From positions 186,001 to 250,000 of the forward strand of contig OZ241323.1 of assembly GCA_965199685.1 (NCBI GenBank): a stretch of 64,000 bases of DNA. The letters run 5' to 3'. Below the pieces are notes generated by a model. It was not told the origin of the DNA, ran no database searches, and saw nothing but the letters and a program-made list of their open reading frames with translations. This document shows positions 24,906 through 32,627 of the stretch, piece after piece. How positions within the stretch are numbered: the first letter of the stretch is position 1; the number at the start of each line of letters is the position of its first letter. Position numbers and translations under genes: made by a program. This DNA is from SP5GCR1 sp965199685. Lineage in GTDB: Bacteria; Pseudomonadota; Gammaproteobacteria; Poriferisulfidales; Oxydemutatoraceae.

Positions 24906-25511
24906 TTAGAGGTGGATGCCGGTGCCGCCTAAGCCGCAATAGCCGCCGGGGTTTTTGGCTAGATATTGTTGGTGGTAATCTTCTGCGTAGTAAAAGTTTG
25001 CGGTGCGAATGATTTCGGTTGTAATCTGTCCATAGCCCGATTGATTGAGACGAGCCTGGTAGGCTTCGCATGTTTGCAAGGCGAGTTGGTATTGGAAATC
25101 GTCAGAACAAAATATTGCCGAGCGATATTGGCTGCCGACATCGTTGCCTTGTCGCATACCTTGGGTCGGGTCGTGAGTCTCCCAAAAAGTCTTGAGCAGT
25201 TTTTCGTAGACACTGACATTGACATTATGTGCATCAGTGTCTTGGTTGTCGCGATATACGACCAACACGCTTTCGGTGTGGCCGGTATTGCCACTACAGA
25301 CTGCCCTATAGCTGGGGTCAGCAGTTGCACCGCCGGCATAGCCGACGGCGGTTAGATAAACTTCGGCTTGTTGCCAGAAGCAACGCTCTGCCCCCCAAAA
25401 GCACCCGAGTGCGAAAATCGCGGTTCGGGTATCTGCCGGGAAAGGCGGATACAAGGCATATCCTTTAACGAAATGATTGCTTAAATTTTTTAAGGGAATA
25501 ATTTTTATCAT
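24906..25511 (-). CDS. msrA: Peptide-methionine (S)-S-oxide reductase
   Basis: Repairs methionine-S-sulfoxide in proteins and free methionine, using thioredoxin. The catalytic GCFWGAE motif is at about residues 37-43. Further family blocks are VGYAGG, YRAVCSGNTGHTESV, THDPTQGMRQGNDVGSQYRSAIF and FYYAEDYHQQYLAKNPGGYCGLGGTG, the last containing the resolving cysteine. The length of 201 aa is in the normal range. Monocistronic, with repeat DNA downstream and a divergent operon upstream. Confidence 0.96.
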   Translation of the reverse strand: MIKIIPLKNLSNHFVKGYALYPPFPADTRTAIFALGCFWGAERCFWQQAEVYLTAVGYAGGATADPSYRAVCSGNTGHTESVLVVYRDNQDTDAHNVNVSVYEKLLKTFWETHDPTQGMRQGNDVGSQYRSAIFCSDDFQYQLALQTCEAYQARLNQSGYGQITTEIIRTANFYYAEDYHQQYLAKNPGGYCGLGGTGIHL

Positions 25512-25588
25512 AACTCACACCAATAACCATAGAATGTATTATAATTTAATTTCCATCCGAAACTTTTTATAGAATACTTTTACTTGTT

Positions 25589-26629
25589 ATGTTAAACCAA
25601 TTTATCATTATTATCACATCGTTTGTACTATTCCCCGCCGCGTTTGTCAGCTTAGGAATTAACATCGGCTATTCTGCATCTACTGGCTTGGGAGTAGGTC
25701 TAGCGATCGCTTTATTGTCTGGTTCCGCACTGATGTTAAAGAAACAGACTATGCTCAAGGTGTTGAGCTTTTTAATATTATTGTCTTTGATTGCCATCAG
25801 CCTAATCGTTACTTATCAGGTGTTCATCCCGTTGCTCAATAATCAGGTTTTGCTATCCGATGGTTATACGCCTGAGAAGTCTTTGCCGTTATTGAGTGCG
25901 GTGATGGCTTTGTATATATTTTATATACTACTCAATCATAGCACCTCTTCGGAATATCAGCAGGACATGATACGCAAACTTGAATCGATACTTTCGGGTC
26001 CTCCGTTGGTGCTGACGCTGGCGGTTGCGATTATTTTATCTACAACGATATTGCTGATGATCTACAACACTGCGGTTCGTTATCCGGATATGATAACGGT
26101 AACGGATAAGTTTTTAGCCCGTGGATTTATACCGCCGCTCACCATTCTATTGTTCTGCTGGGGGCTGATCCTGTTGCTGAGCAAAAGCTATACGCTGTGG
26201 AACGAGAAGCGGTTGATCAACAAACCCGACCGCTCGTTATTGATGCAAACTTACCATCGTTTATTGGACGATCAAAACGCCATACCGAAGGATACCTACA
26301 TTGATTTAATCTGGAAAAAATCGGCAGATTTCTATATTTTGCCTCGCTATTTCAATTGGTCTATTCCCATTTTGGGTTTTATCGGCACGGTCTATGGTAT
26401 CTCGCTTGCATCCGACGGCATACAAAAGATTATTGGCGAGCAGCAGGGCTTAGCCAATCTCTCCAACCAGCTGGGCGATGCGATAGCTCCACTAGGAATT
26501 GCCTTTGATACGACTTTGATTGCGTTGTCTTTGAGCATCGTGTTGACCTTGTTGCAAACCATCATACAGCGATGGGAGAACAACCTGCTGACCAATTACG
26601 AAAACCAGATAATCGCTGTTAGAACTTAA
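25589..26629 (+). CDS. MotA/TolQ/ExbB-like proton-channel subunit, gene 1 of a three-gene operon
   Basis: About seven hydrophobic segments. Four or five N-terminal ones (residues about 5-70, 95-110, 140-160, 175-200) are not part of the usual ExbB core. The C-terminal third (from about residue 250) has the family signature WSIPILGFIGTVYGISLA and IAFDTTLIALSLSIVLTLLQ, the two pore-lining helices of ExbB/TolQ/MotA with the conserved Gly-Thr and Thr-Thr. Such subunits form pentamers around a B-type dimer and pass ions. The next gene starts 9 bp after the stop. The energised process is unknown. Confidence 0.8.
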   Translation: MLNQFIIIITSFVLFPAAFVSLGINIGYSASTGLGVGLAIALLSGSALMLKKQTMLKVLSFLILLSLIAISLIVTYQVFIPLLNNQVLLSDGYTPEKSLPLLSAVMALYIFYILLNHSTSSEYQQDMIRKLESILSGPPLVLTLAVAIILSTTILLMIYNTAVRYPDMITVTDKFLARGFIPPLTILLFCWGLILLLSKSYTLWNEKRLINKPDRSLLMQTYHRLLDDQNAIPKDTYIDLIWKKSADFYILPRYFNWSIPILGFIGTVYGISLASDGIQKIIGEQQGLANLSNQLGDAIAPLGIAFDTTLIALSLSIVLTLLQTIIQRWENNLLTNYENQIIAVRT

Positions 26630-26638
26630 ATTAGAACG

Positions 26639-27160
26639 ATGCGTCGTCATGATAGCTTAAAGGATCAAGAGAAAAACAACGCACCGATGGTTGAGATTTT
26701 CGGTGGTGTTTTTGCTCTGCTTTTGGTTTTATTCATATTGATAAACACTTTTTCTCAGCTCTCGTTGCAGGAGCGTTTGGAGGGGATAAACAACGAGGGT
26801 GATTACAAAGTGAGTTGGGGTGTGCAAGGCACTGGTTATTCGATACTGACTTTTCCCGACGAATTGCGCATCGTAGAGAGCGGCGATGTCTTAAAACACG
26901 ACCAGATTTGTGCGCCCAATAGTCCGTTTGCGAGCTACGCCAGAAAGATTTACGGCAAACCCAAGCAGCAGCTCATCTTTATCATCATGGAAGGGAGTGT
27001 TAGAACGATGGCAATAGCCCGGGAATGTATGCGCCTCACAATGCCTACGATACGTGATAGATTGACCATAGGTTGGATCATGGCCGATCGAGAATTGTTA
27101 AAGTCGGTCTCGCTGGACGACATCCCGCCTTATATAGACCGAGTCATCAAGAGGCAGTAG
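26639..27160 (+). CDS. ExbD/MotB-like single-helix protein, gene 2 of the operon (173 aa)
   Basis: Short N-terminus, one transmembrane helix (PMVEIFGGVFALLLVLFILI, residues about 16-36), then a periplasmic domain of about 135 residues without a recognised peptidoglycan-binding motif. In ExbD, TolR and MotB an Asp at the start of the helix carries the proton; here the aligned residue appears to be a Glu (VEIF). Likely a B-type rotor subunit, by context and topology. Confidence 0.65.
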   Translation: MRRHDSLKDQEKNNAPMVEIFGGVFALLLVLFILINTFSQLSLQERLEGINNEGDYKVSWGVQGTGYSILTFPDELRIVESGDVLKHDQICAPNSPFASYARKIYGKPKQQLIFIIMEGSVRTMAIARECMRLTMPTIRDRLTIGWIMADRELLKSVSLDDIPPYIDRVIKRQ

Positions 27161-27164
27161 AGAG

Positions 27165-28907
27165 ATGGCAACGGCAGCAGCGCAATCACGAAAAGGAGGC
27201 TTGCTTCCGGGCTTTGCCGGCATTGCGTTGGCAGATATTTTGGCAAACAGCGTTGCGATGATCATCATTTTGATCGTGCTTACGATGATGATCAAGCACG
27301 ATCAAGAGCAAGCGCGTATCAGTGAGGTAGAAGATATATCGGTGTTGCTCAGCCGCGATTTAGCAACTTCGGTGGTGATGAACGGACTGCCTACCTCTAG
27401 ACCGGCTAGGCTACACGACTATATCAATAGTCCTATGGATGCCAATCCGCAGCCGTCTATTATGCCGATTATTGAACTGCACTCTAATTATATAAAGGAC
27501 TATTACACCAAACAGAGCTTCAGCCGTGATGAGTTGTTGCAACCTGACAATGCGTTTGATGCATTTTTGGCAAAGATGAACCCCATACAAAAAAATTATA
27601 TACGCATAGATATTTATGATATTCGCATGTTTTATTTGACTATGTCTATCATTGGTGATCACGGCCCGATGCCTCGCCATTGGCATTTCATTGGCTACGA
27701 CGGCAATCCTTTAGCGGATGACAACGACAGCGAACCCGGTCCAGGAGAAGAAATTACCGAGTCCGATGAGACAAGCGAAGAGGAATCGGAAGGACCTGGG
27801 AACTCAGAGCAGTTTAGAGAAAACGAAGGCGAGGGGGGAAGTAATAACGAGAATATATGGGAGGATATGCCTGCCGATATCTCGCTGGGTGCGGTGACCA
27901 GCGATGAAAATTATCCCTTTGACGATCTTGCTTACGATGCAGAGAGTGCCGAGCCTCAAAATGAGGAGTATAGTGGAGGAGGAGAAAACGAACCTGCCGA
28001 TGAGATGTTTGATGCTTTAACCAAAATGATGGCAGAGAGCATGGGGCGAGCCAACCAAAGCAGTGATTTCCCAAGCGTAATGCGGTTTAGAACCGCAACG
28101 CCGTCTTCGGCAAAGTCGTCTGCGGAGAAAGAGCAGGAATATGTGTATCTGAATACGGAGGAGGGCGACGAGAGCGGTGAGCAACTGGACTACGCAGACA
28201 TTTTGGCGGCACTCTTTCAGTTTATGGAAAGAGCACAACGTGCTGTCAGCGAAGGAAATTACTTAATGTTGCAAAATTTCAAGTTTGCAGACGATATATT
28301 GTTACCTGCCTCAATGATGCCGCCGTTGTCTGATGAGGAGCTCAACTTCTATGAGTATCTTAAAAGCGTGATGTTTCCGGCATCAAGTGCCGATGAAAAC
28401 ACTCTGTATGTTGAACAGCAAGTTGAGGACAACAACGCAACCGCACTGGCAGTGCATCCGAATCAACTGCTGGAAGACGCTTTGCTGTTGAATAATCCTG
28501 AACAAACGCCTTTCCCTGACTTGCCTGCGGATGCCGTCGTCAGAATGCATGTGGGACTTTATCCGGCGATTTATAAGGGGTTAAAAATAAACCTAGACAA
28601 GGACAGTATTATTTTGTTGCCTCGTAAACAGGCCGACCCCGATCAATATCAGTGGCGTATCGCAACCATCGTATCACCGCAAAGAGACGATTACCTACTC
28701 GCTTTTGTTTATGCGGCGATCAATCGAAACGGTAGCTTGCGGTTTGCCGCCGATCAAAACAGCGTAACTGTTGCCCAAACGCAAGTGATGACGCATTATC
28801 CGAGTGTTCCCTACAGAAAGGAAAACGAAGCACTCATATTCTACGGTCTTGCTGCGATGTTACTATTGTTCGGCGTGTTGCGCAGATTTATCGGAACTAC
28901 CACATAG
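27165..28907 (+). CDS. Large acidic membrane protein with ExbD-like helix, gene 3 of the operon (580 aa)
   Basis: N-terminal helix ALADILANSVAMIIILIVLT (residues about 21-40) has an Asp (ADIL) placed as in ExbD/MotB. A periplasmic part of about 500 residues follows, with a highly acidic low-complexity stretch (residues about 185-290, rich in Glu, Asp, Ser, Gly). A second hydrophobic segment near the C-terminus (ALIFYGLAAMLLLFGVLRRF) would return to the membrane. The start codon lies 4 bp after the stop of gene 2, so translation is probably coupled. No known family; the acidic stretch may bind cations or a basic partner. Confidence 0.6.
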   Translation: MATAAAQSRKGGLLPGFAGIALADILANSVAMIIILIVLTMMIKHDQEQARISEVEDISVLLSRDLATSVVMNGLPTSRPARLHDYINSPMDANPQPSIMPIIELHSNYIKDYYTKQSFSRDELLQPDNAFDAFLAKMNPIQKNYIRIDIYDIRMFYLTMSIIGDHGPMPRHWHFIGYDGNPLADDNDSEPGPGEEITESDETSEEESEGPGNSEQFRENEGEGGSNNENIWEDMPADISLGAVTSDENYPFDDLAYDAESAEPQNEEYSGGGENEPADEMFDALTKMMAESMGRANQSSDFPSVMRFRTATPSSAKSSAEKEQEYVYLNTEEGDESGEQLDYADILAALFQFMERAQRAVSEGNYLMLQNFKFADDILLPASMMPPLSDEELNFYEYLKSVMFPASSADENTLYVEQQVEDNNATALAVHPNQLLEDALLLNNPEQTPFPDLPADAVVRMHVGLYPAIYKGLKINLDKDSIILLPRKQADPDQYQWRIATIVSPQRDDYLLAFVYAAINRNGSLRFAADQNSVTVAQTQVMTHYPSVPYRKENEALIFYGLAAMLLLFGVLRRFIGTTT

Positions 28908-28917
28908 ATCCCCAGTG

Positions 28918-29030
28918 TAAACTACATGTGTAGGAGCAGACCATTCCCCTCCTGTGGAGGGGTGGCAGGCGAAGCCTGACGGGGTGGTTGTGGCGTGTCT
29001 GCACTAGTACATCCCTCTCCTACAGTTGAT
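28918..29030 (+). repeat. Single copy of the CCCCTCC / CAGGC repeat module
   Basis: Contains ATTCCCCTCC-TGT-GGAGGGG, CAGGCGAAGCCTG and GGGGTGGTTGTGG with a GTCTGCAC tail, the same module as the 68-bp tandem repeat. No MITE ends are visible on either side. Confidence 0.8.
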
Positions 29031-29055
29031 ATAACAGGTAAAAAATTGGAGATGA

Positions 29056-29075
29056 TACAATTATCTTTTTATAAT
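29056..29075 (+). promoter_or_regulatory. Promoter for gatCAB (two overlapping -10 candidates)
   Basis: TGATACAAT (TACAAT at 29056-29061) matches the extended -10 of the pentapeptide genes. A perfect TATAAT at 29070-29075 with TTGGAG at 29046-29051 (spacing 18) is the alternative; it would start transcription about 2 nt before the gatC ATG and give an almost leaderless message. Confidence 0.5.
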
Positions 29076-29083
29076 AGGGTGCA

Positions 29084-29365
29084 ATGGATAATCAAGATTT
29101 AGAAAAATTAGCCAAATTAGCTCGTTTGAAAATAGCAGACGGTGAACACGAAGCGTTGGTAAATTCTTTGAACGAGATATTGGTTTTTGTCGAACGTTTG
29201 AACGAGGCAGATATAGAAGACATAGCACCGCTTTCTCATCCTTTGGATATGCAGCAGAGATTGCGGCCGGATGAGGTTGCAGAACCCGACGAGTCCGAGC
29301 GGTTGCAAGAAATCGCACCCGATTGGCACGATAGCTTCTATACGGTTCCCAAAGTATTGGATTAG
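29084..29365 (+). CDS. gatC: Aspartyl/glutamyl-tRNA amidotransferase subunit C
   Basis: Small subunit that holds GatA and GatB together in the enzyme that amidates Glu-tRNAGln (and Asp-tRNAAsn). 93 aa, typical length. Family features LAKLARLKI near the N-terminus, LNEILVFVERLNEADIEDIAPLSHP in the middle and LRPDEV toward the end are present. First gene of gatCAB; gatA starts 7 bp after the stop. Confidence 0.93.
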   Translation: MDNQDLEKLAKLARLKIADGEHEALVNSLNEILVFVERLNEADIEDIAPLSHPLDMQQRLRPDEVAEPDESERLQEIAPDWHDSFYTVPKVLD

Positions 29366-29372
29366 GATTTCA

Positions 29373-30833
29373 ATGTTGGGCTATACACTAACCGAACTTG
29401 CCCAAGGACTACGCAAGGGTGATTTTTCAAGCACCGAATTGACCCGTTTTTTTCTTGATCGCATTGAAAATCACAACACCACCTTAAATGCGTTCATCAC
29501 GGTGACCGCCGATCAAGCGTTGCAATGCGCTGAGCAAGCTGATCGGCAATCGTACGACGAGCAAACTCACCCCTTACACGGCATCCCGTTTGCGCACAAA
29601 GATTTATTTTGCACTCAGGGCGTGCGTACCAGCTGTGCTTCTAAAATGTTGGATAATTTCGTTGCCCCCTACGATGCAACCGTGACGACCAAACTAAAAC
29701 AGCTTTGCATGCCGATGCTGGGCAAGACCAACATGGATGAATTTGCCATGGGTTCTTCAACTGAAACTGGGTTTTACGGTGCGGTGCATAATCCTTGGGA
29801 CGAGAGCTGTGTGCCGGGTGGCTCTTCGGGTGGTTCGGCAGTAGCGATTGCCGCCGCGCTGGCACCGTGTGCGACAGCAACCGATACCGGAGGGTCAATC
29901 AGACTGCCAGCAGCGTTTTGCGGTGTCACCGGCATCAAACCAACCTACGGGCGGGTATCGCGCTACGGCATGGTTGCTTATGCCTCTAGTTTGGATCAAG
30001 GCGGTGTGCTGGCGCGCAGTGCTGAGGATTGTGCGTTAATGCTACAAGCCATCGCCGGTTTTGACGAGAGAGACTCTACCAGTACATCGCACCCAGTGCC
30101 CGATTATGCACAGGCTTTGGGCGATGCTCCGAAAGGTTTGCGTATTGGTGTGCCACAGGAGTATCTGTCCGAAGATTTGGCACCACAAATTGCCGATAAT
30201 GTCTTGCAAGCGATAGAGGTATTCAAAGATTTGGGATGTGAGATCGTGGACTTGAATCTACCGGCATTGGATTATGCGGTAGCCGCCTACTATATCATTG
30301 CGCCTGCTGAGTGTTCGTCTAATCTGGCGCGCTTTGACGGAGTGCGTTACGGTTATAGATGCAAGGATGCGCATGATTTATCGGATATGTATACCCGTTC
30401 ACGCGCCGAAGGTTTCGGAGACGAGACCAAGCGTCGTATTCTAATCGGCACCTATGTGTTGTCGGCAGGTTATTACGATGCGTATTACCTGAAAGCGCAA
30501 AAGGTGCGTCGCTTAATCAGAGACGATTTTATGAAGGCTTTGGAGAAAGCGGATGCGTTGATCGCTCCGATATCCCCGACCACCGCATTCAAGATAGGAG
30601 AAAAAATATCCGATCCGGTGACGATGTATTTGTCTGATATCTATACGATTGCGGTGAACTTGGCTGGGGTGCCAGCTATCGCTTTGCCTTCCGGCTTCAT
30701 CAACAGCAAACCGTTGGGCATACAACTAATAGGCAGGCATTTTGACGAACTGACTTTGTTCAAGCTGGCGCATCGCTATCAACAACAAACCGACTGGCAT
30801 CGGATGATGCCCGAACAATATCAAAACACATGA
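29373..30833 (+). CDS. gatA: Aspartyl/glutamyl-tRNA amidotransferase subunit A
   Basis: Amidase subunit that releases ammonia from glutamine. The Ser-cisSer-Lys triad regions are visible: HGIPFAHKDLF (Lys), GGSSGGSAVAIAA (first Ser) and TDTGGSIRLPAAFCGVTGIKPTYGRVSRYG (nucleophile Ser). 486 aa. ATG at 29373 (GYTLTELAQGLRKGDFSS follows) was chosen, since an upstream frame overlapping gatC lacks family sequence. The stop overlaps the gatB start by 4 bp (ATGA), so the two are translationally coupled. Confidence 0.96.
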   Translation: MLGYTLTELAQGLRKGDFSSTELTRFFLDRIENHNTTLNAFITVTADQALQCAEQADRQSYDEQTHPLHGIPFAHKDLFCTQGVRTSCASKMLDNFVAPYDATVTTKLKQLCMPMLGKTNMDEFAMGSSTETGFYGAVHNPWDESCVPGGSSGGSAVAIAAALAPCATATDTGGSIRLPAAFCGVTGIKPTYGRVSRYGMVAYASSLDQGGVLARSAEDCALMLQAIAGFDERDSTSTSHPVPDYAQALGDAPKGLRIGVPQEYLSEDLAPQIADNVLQAIEVFKDLGCEIVDLNLPALDYAVAAYYIIAPAECSSNLARFDGVRYGYRCKDAHDLSDMYTRSRAEGFGDETKRRILIGTYVLSAGYYDAYYLKAQKVRRLIRDDFMKALEKADALIAPISPTTAFKIGEKISDPVTMYLSDIYTIAVNLAGVPAIALPSGFINSKPLGIQLIGRHFDELTLFKLAHRYQQQTDWHRMMPEQYQNT

Positions 30834-32287
30834 GTAATCGTCACTGGCAAGCGACCATTGGTCTGGAAATACACATGCAGCTCAATACTCATAGCAAGCT
30901 GTTCTCCGGTGCCGAAGTGCGCTACGGCGGCAAAGCGAATACGCGTACGTGCATGATTGACGCAGCATTGCCCGGGGTATTGCCGGTTGCCAACGAGGCT
31001 GCGATAGAAATGGCAATTGCTTTCGGCTTGGCAGTTGAAGGGAATATCGCTGCCACGACCGTGTTCGCCCGCAAAAATTATTTTTATCCAGATTTACCTA
31101 AAGGTTATCAGATTAGTCAATACGAAAACCCTATCGTTTCTGGAGGACGTGTTCCGATTGAACTGGAGGACGGCAGCGTTCGCTATATTTTGTTGGAGCG
31201 CGCACATTTGGAAGAAGATGCCGGTAAATTGATTCACGGCACTTACGATGAACTCAGTTGTGTAGATCTAAATCGGGCCGGGACTGTCTTGATAGAAATA
31301 GTTTCCAAGCCAGTGATGACGAGTGCTACCGAAGCGGTTGCGTATATGAAGCAAATACATGCGATAGGGTGTTATCTGGATATATGCGACGGCAATATGC
31401 AGGAAGGTTCGCTGCGCTGCGATGCCAATGTGTCTATTAAGGCAAAAGGAGACGACAAGCTAGGTATTCGCACCGAGACCAAAAATCTAAACTCGTTCCG
31501 CTTTATAGAAAAAGCCATATTGTATGAGATTGATCGCCAGATTGAGGTATTGGAACACGGCGGACAAGTCGTGCAGGAGACCCGACTATACGACCCCCAC
31601 TTGGACGAGACGCGAGTACTACGTAGTAAAGAAGAAGCCGAAGACTATCGCTATTTCCCCGACCCTGATCTGTTGCCAGTACGGTTAAGCGATGAGCGAA
31701 TTGAAGCGATGCGCGAGCGTCTTCCGGAATTAAAACATATTCGCTGCCGAAGGTTTAGCGAAGATTACGGCTTGAGCAAAGAAGATGCCGAACAGCTGAC
31801 CAAAACAAAAGCAATGGCAGATTATTTTGAACGATGCGTTGATCTATCCGTTGCCGAGCCTAAATTGATAGCGAATTGGATGACCACCCGATTTGCTGCA
31901 CTATTAAACCGAGATAAACTCGGCGTAGAAGATGCACCTATCACACCCGAACGCTTAAGCGAACTTTTAGATAACATAGCCGAACAGAAGATATCCACTA
32001 ATAATGCAAAGGCCGTACTGGAAAAAATGTGGACGGAAAAACGTTCTGCCGAAGATGTGATAACCGAACTGGGATTAGAACAAATCGGCGATGATGCACA
32101 ACTCGACGATATAGTAGATGAAATACTACGAGATAATCCTGAACAGGTGCAACAATACTTATCGGGTAAGGAGAAAGTATTTGCTTATTTTATCGGCCAG
32201 GCGATGAAAGCCAGTAAGGGCAAAGCCAACCCCAGCAGATTGTCCGAGTTATTCAAGAAACGCTTGAATCATAAAACCGCCGATTGA
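30830..32287 (+). CDS. gatB: Aspartyl/glutamyl-tRNA amidotransferase subunit B (C-terminus rewritten by a repeat)
   Basis: Kinase/tRNA-binding subunit of GatCAB. N-terminal signature IGLEIHMQLNTHSKLFSG, then CDANVSIK, RTETKNLNSFRFIEKAI and the C-terminal Yqey-like helical tail with GQAMKASKGKANPSRLSELFKKRL. The last residues (HKTAD) and the TGA stop are encoded by the left arm of a 9-9-9 hairpin (32279-32305), so an insertion has replaced the native 3' end. The length of 485 aa is near normal, so function is probably kept. Confidence 0.95.
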   Translation: MSNRHWQATIGLEIHMQLNTHSKLFSGAEVRYGGKANTRTCMIDAALPGVLPVANEAAIEMAIAFGLAVEGNIAATTVFARKNYFYPDLPKGYQISQYENPIVSGGRVPIELEDGSVRYILLERAHLEEDAGKLIHGTYDELSCVDLNRAGTVLIEIVSKPVMTSATEAVAYMKQIHAIGCYLDICDGNMQEGSLRCDANVSIKAKGDDKLGIRTETKNLNSFRFIEKAILYEIDRQIEVLEHGGQVVQETRLYDPHLDETRVLRSKEEAEDYRYFPDPDLLPVRLSDERIEAMRERLPELKHIRCRRFSEDYGLSKEDAEQLTKTKAMADYFERCVDLSVAEPKLIANWMTTRFAALLNRDKLGVEDAPITPERLSELLDNIAEQKISTNNAKAVLEKMWTEKRSAEDVITELGLEQIGDDAQLDDIVDEILRDNPEQVQQYLSGKEKVFAYFIGQAMKASKGKANPSRLSELFKKRLNHKTAD

Positions 32288-32575
32288 GCCAGTAGGTCAA
32301 TCGGCGTGACATTGTGCAGATACTCAGCATTGGAATGTGGGTCGGACAAGCTAGGGCTTGTCCTCATAGTTGCATGTCTGCCCTAACGCGTTGCACTCGC
32401 ACAAATCTAACCGCTTTGCGCCATTGAATTTACGCAAACGGTAGGGGAGGGCTAACATGGGGCTGTTGAAAAAGTGTCTGCATTAGTACATTCCCCTCCT
32501 TTGGAGGGGTGGCAGGCGTAGCCTGACGGGGTGGTTGTGGCGTGTCTGCAAAATTTAATCCTCCTCTTGTGTAGA
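32275..32575. repeat. Composite repeat region between gatB and purL
   Basis: From left to right: the 9-9-9 hairpin 32279-32305 overlapping the gatB stop, a GGACAAGC-TAGG-GCTTGTCC palindrome near 32343, a TTTGCGCCATTGAATTTACG module, the half-palindrome GGGAGGGC-TAACAT, a MITE left end GGGGCTGTTGAAAAA starting at 32459, and a CCCCTCC / CAGGC module. No right MITE end is found before purL, so the last element is truncated. No gene. Confidence 0.8.
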
Positions 32576-32627
32576 GGAATAGGCTGTACTTCAAAGGGAT
32601 TTTTTAATTACCCTGTATAATTGCGTC

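Noticed and set aside
25589..28907. Zorya-type defence system.
   Set aside because: A MotA-like gene is present, but there is no OmpA-like ZorB domain and no ZorC, ZorD or ZorE neighbour.
29271..29372. An upstream extended start for gatA.
   Set aside because: It would overlap gatC and add about 34 residues without family similarity; the ATG at 29373 fits the family N-terminus.
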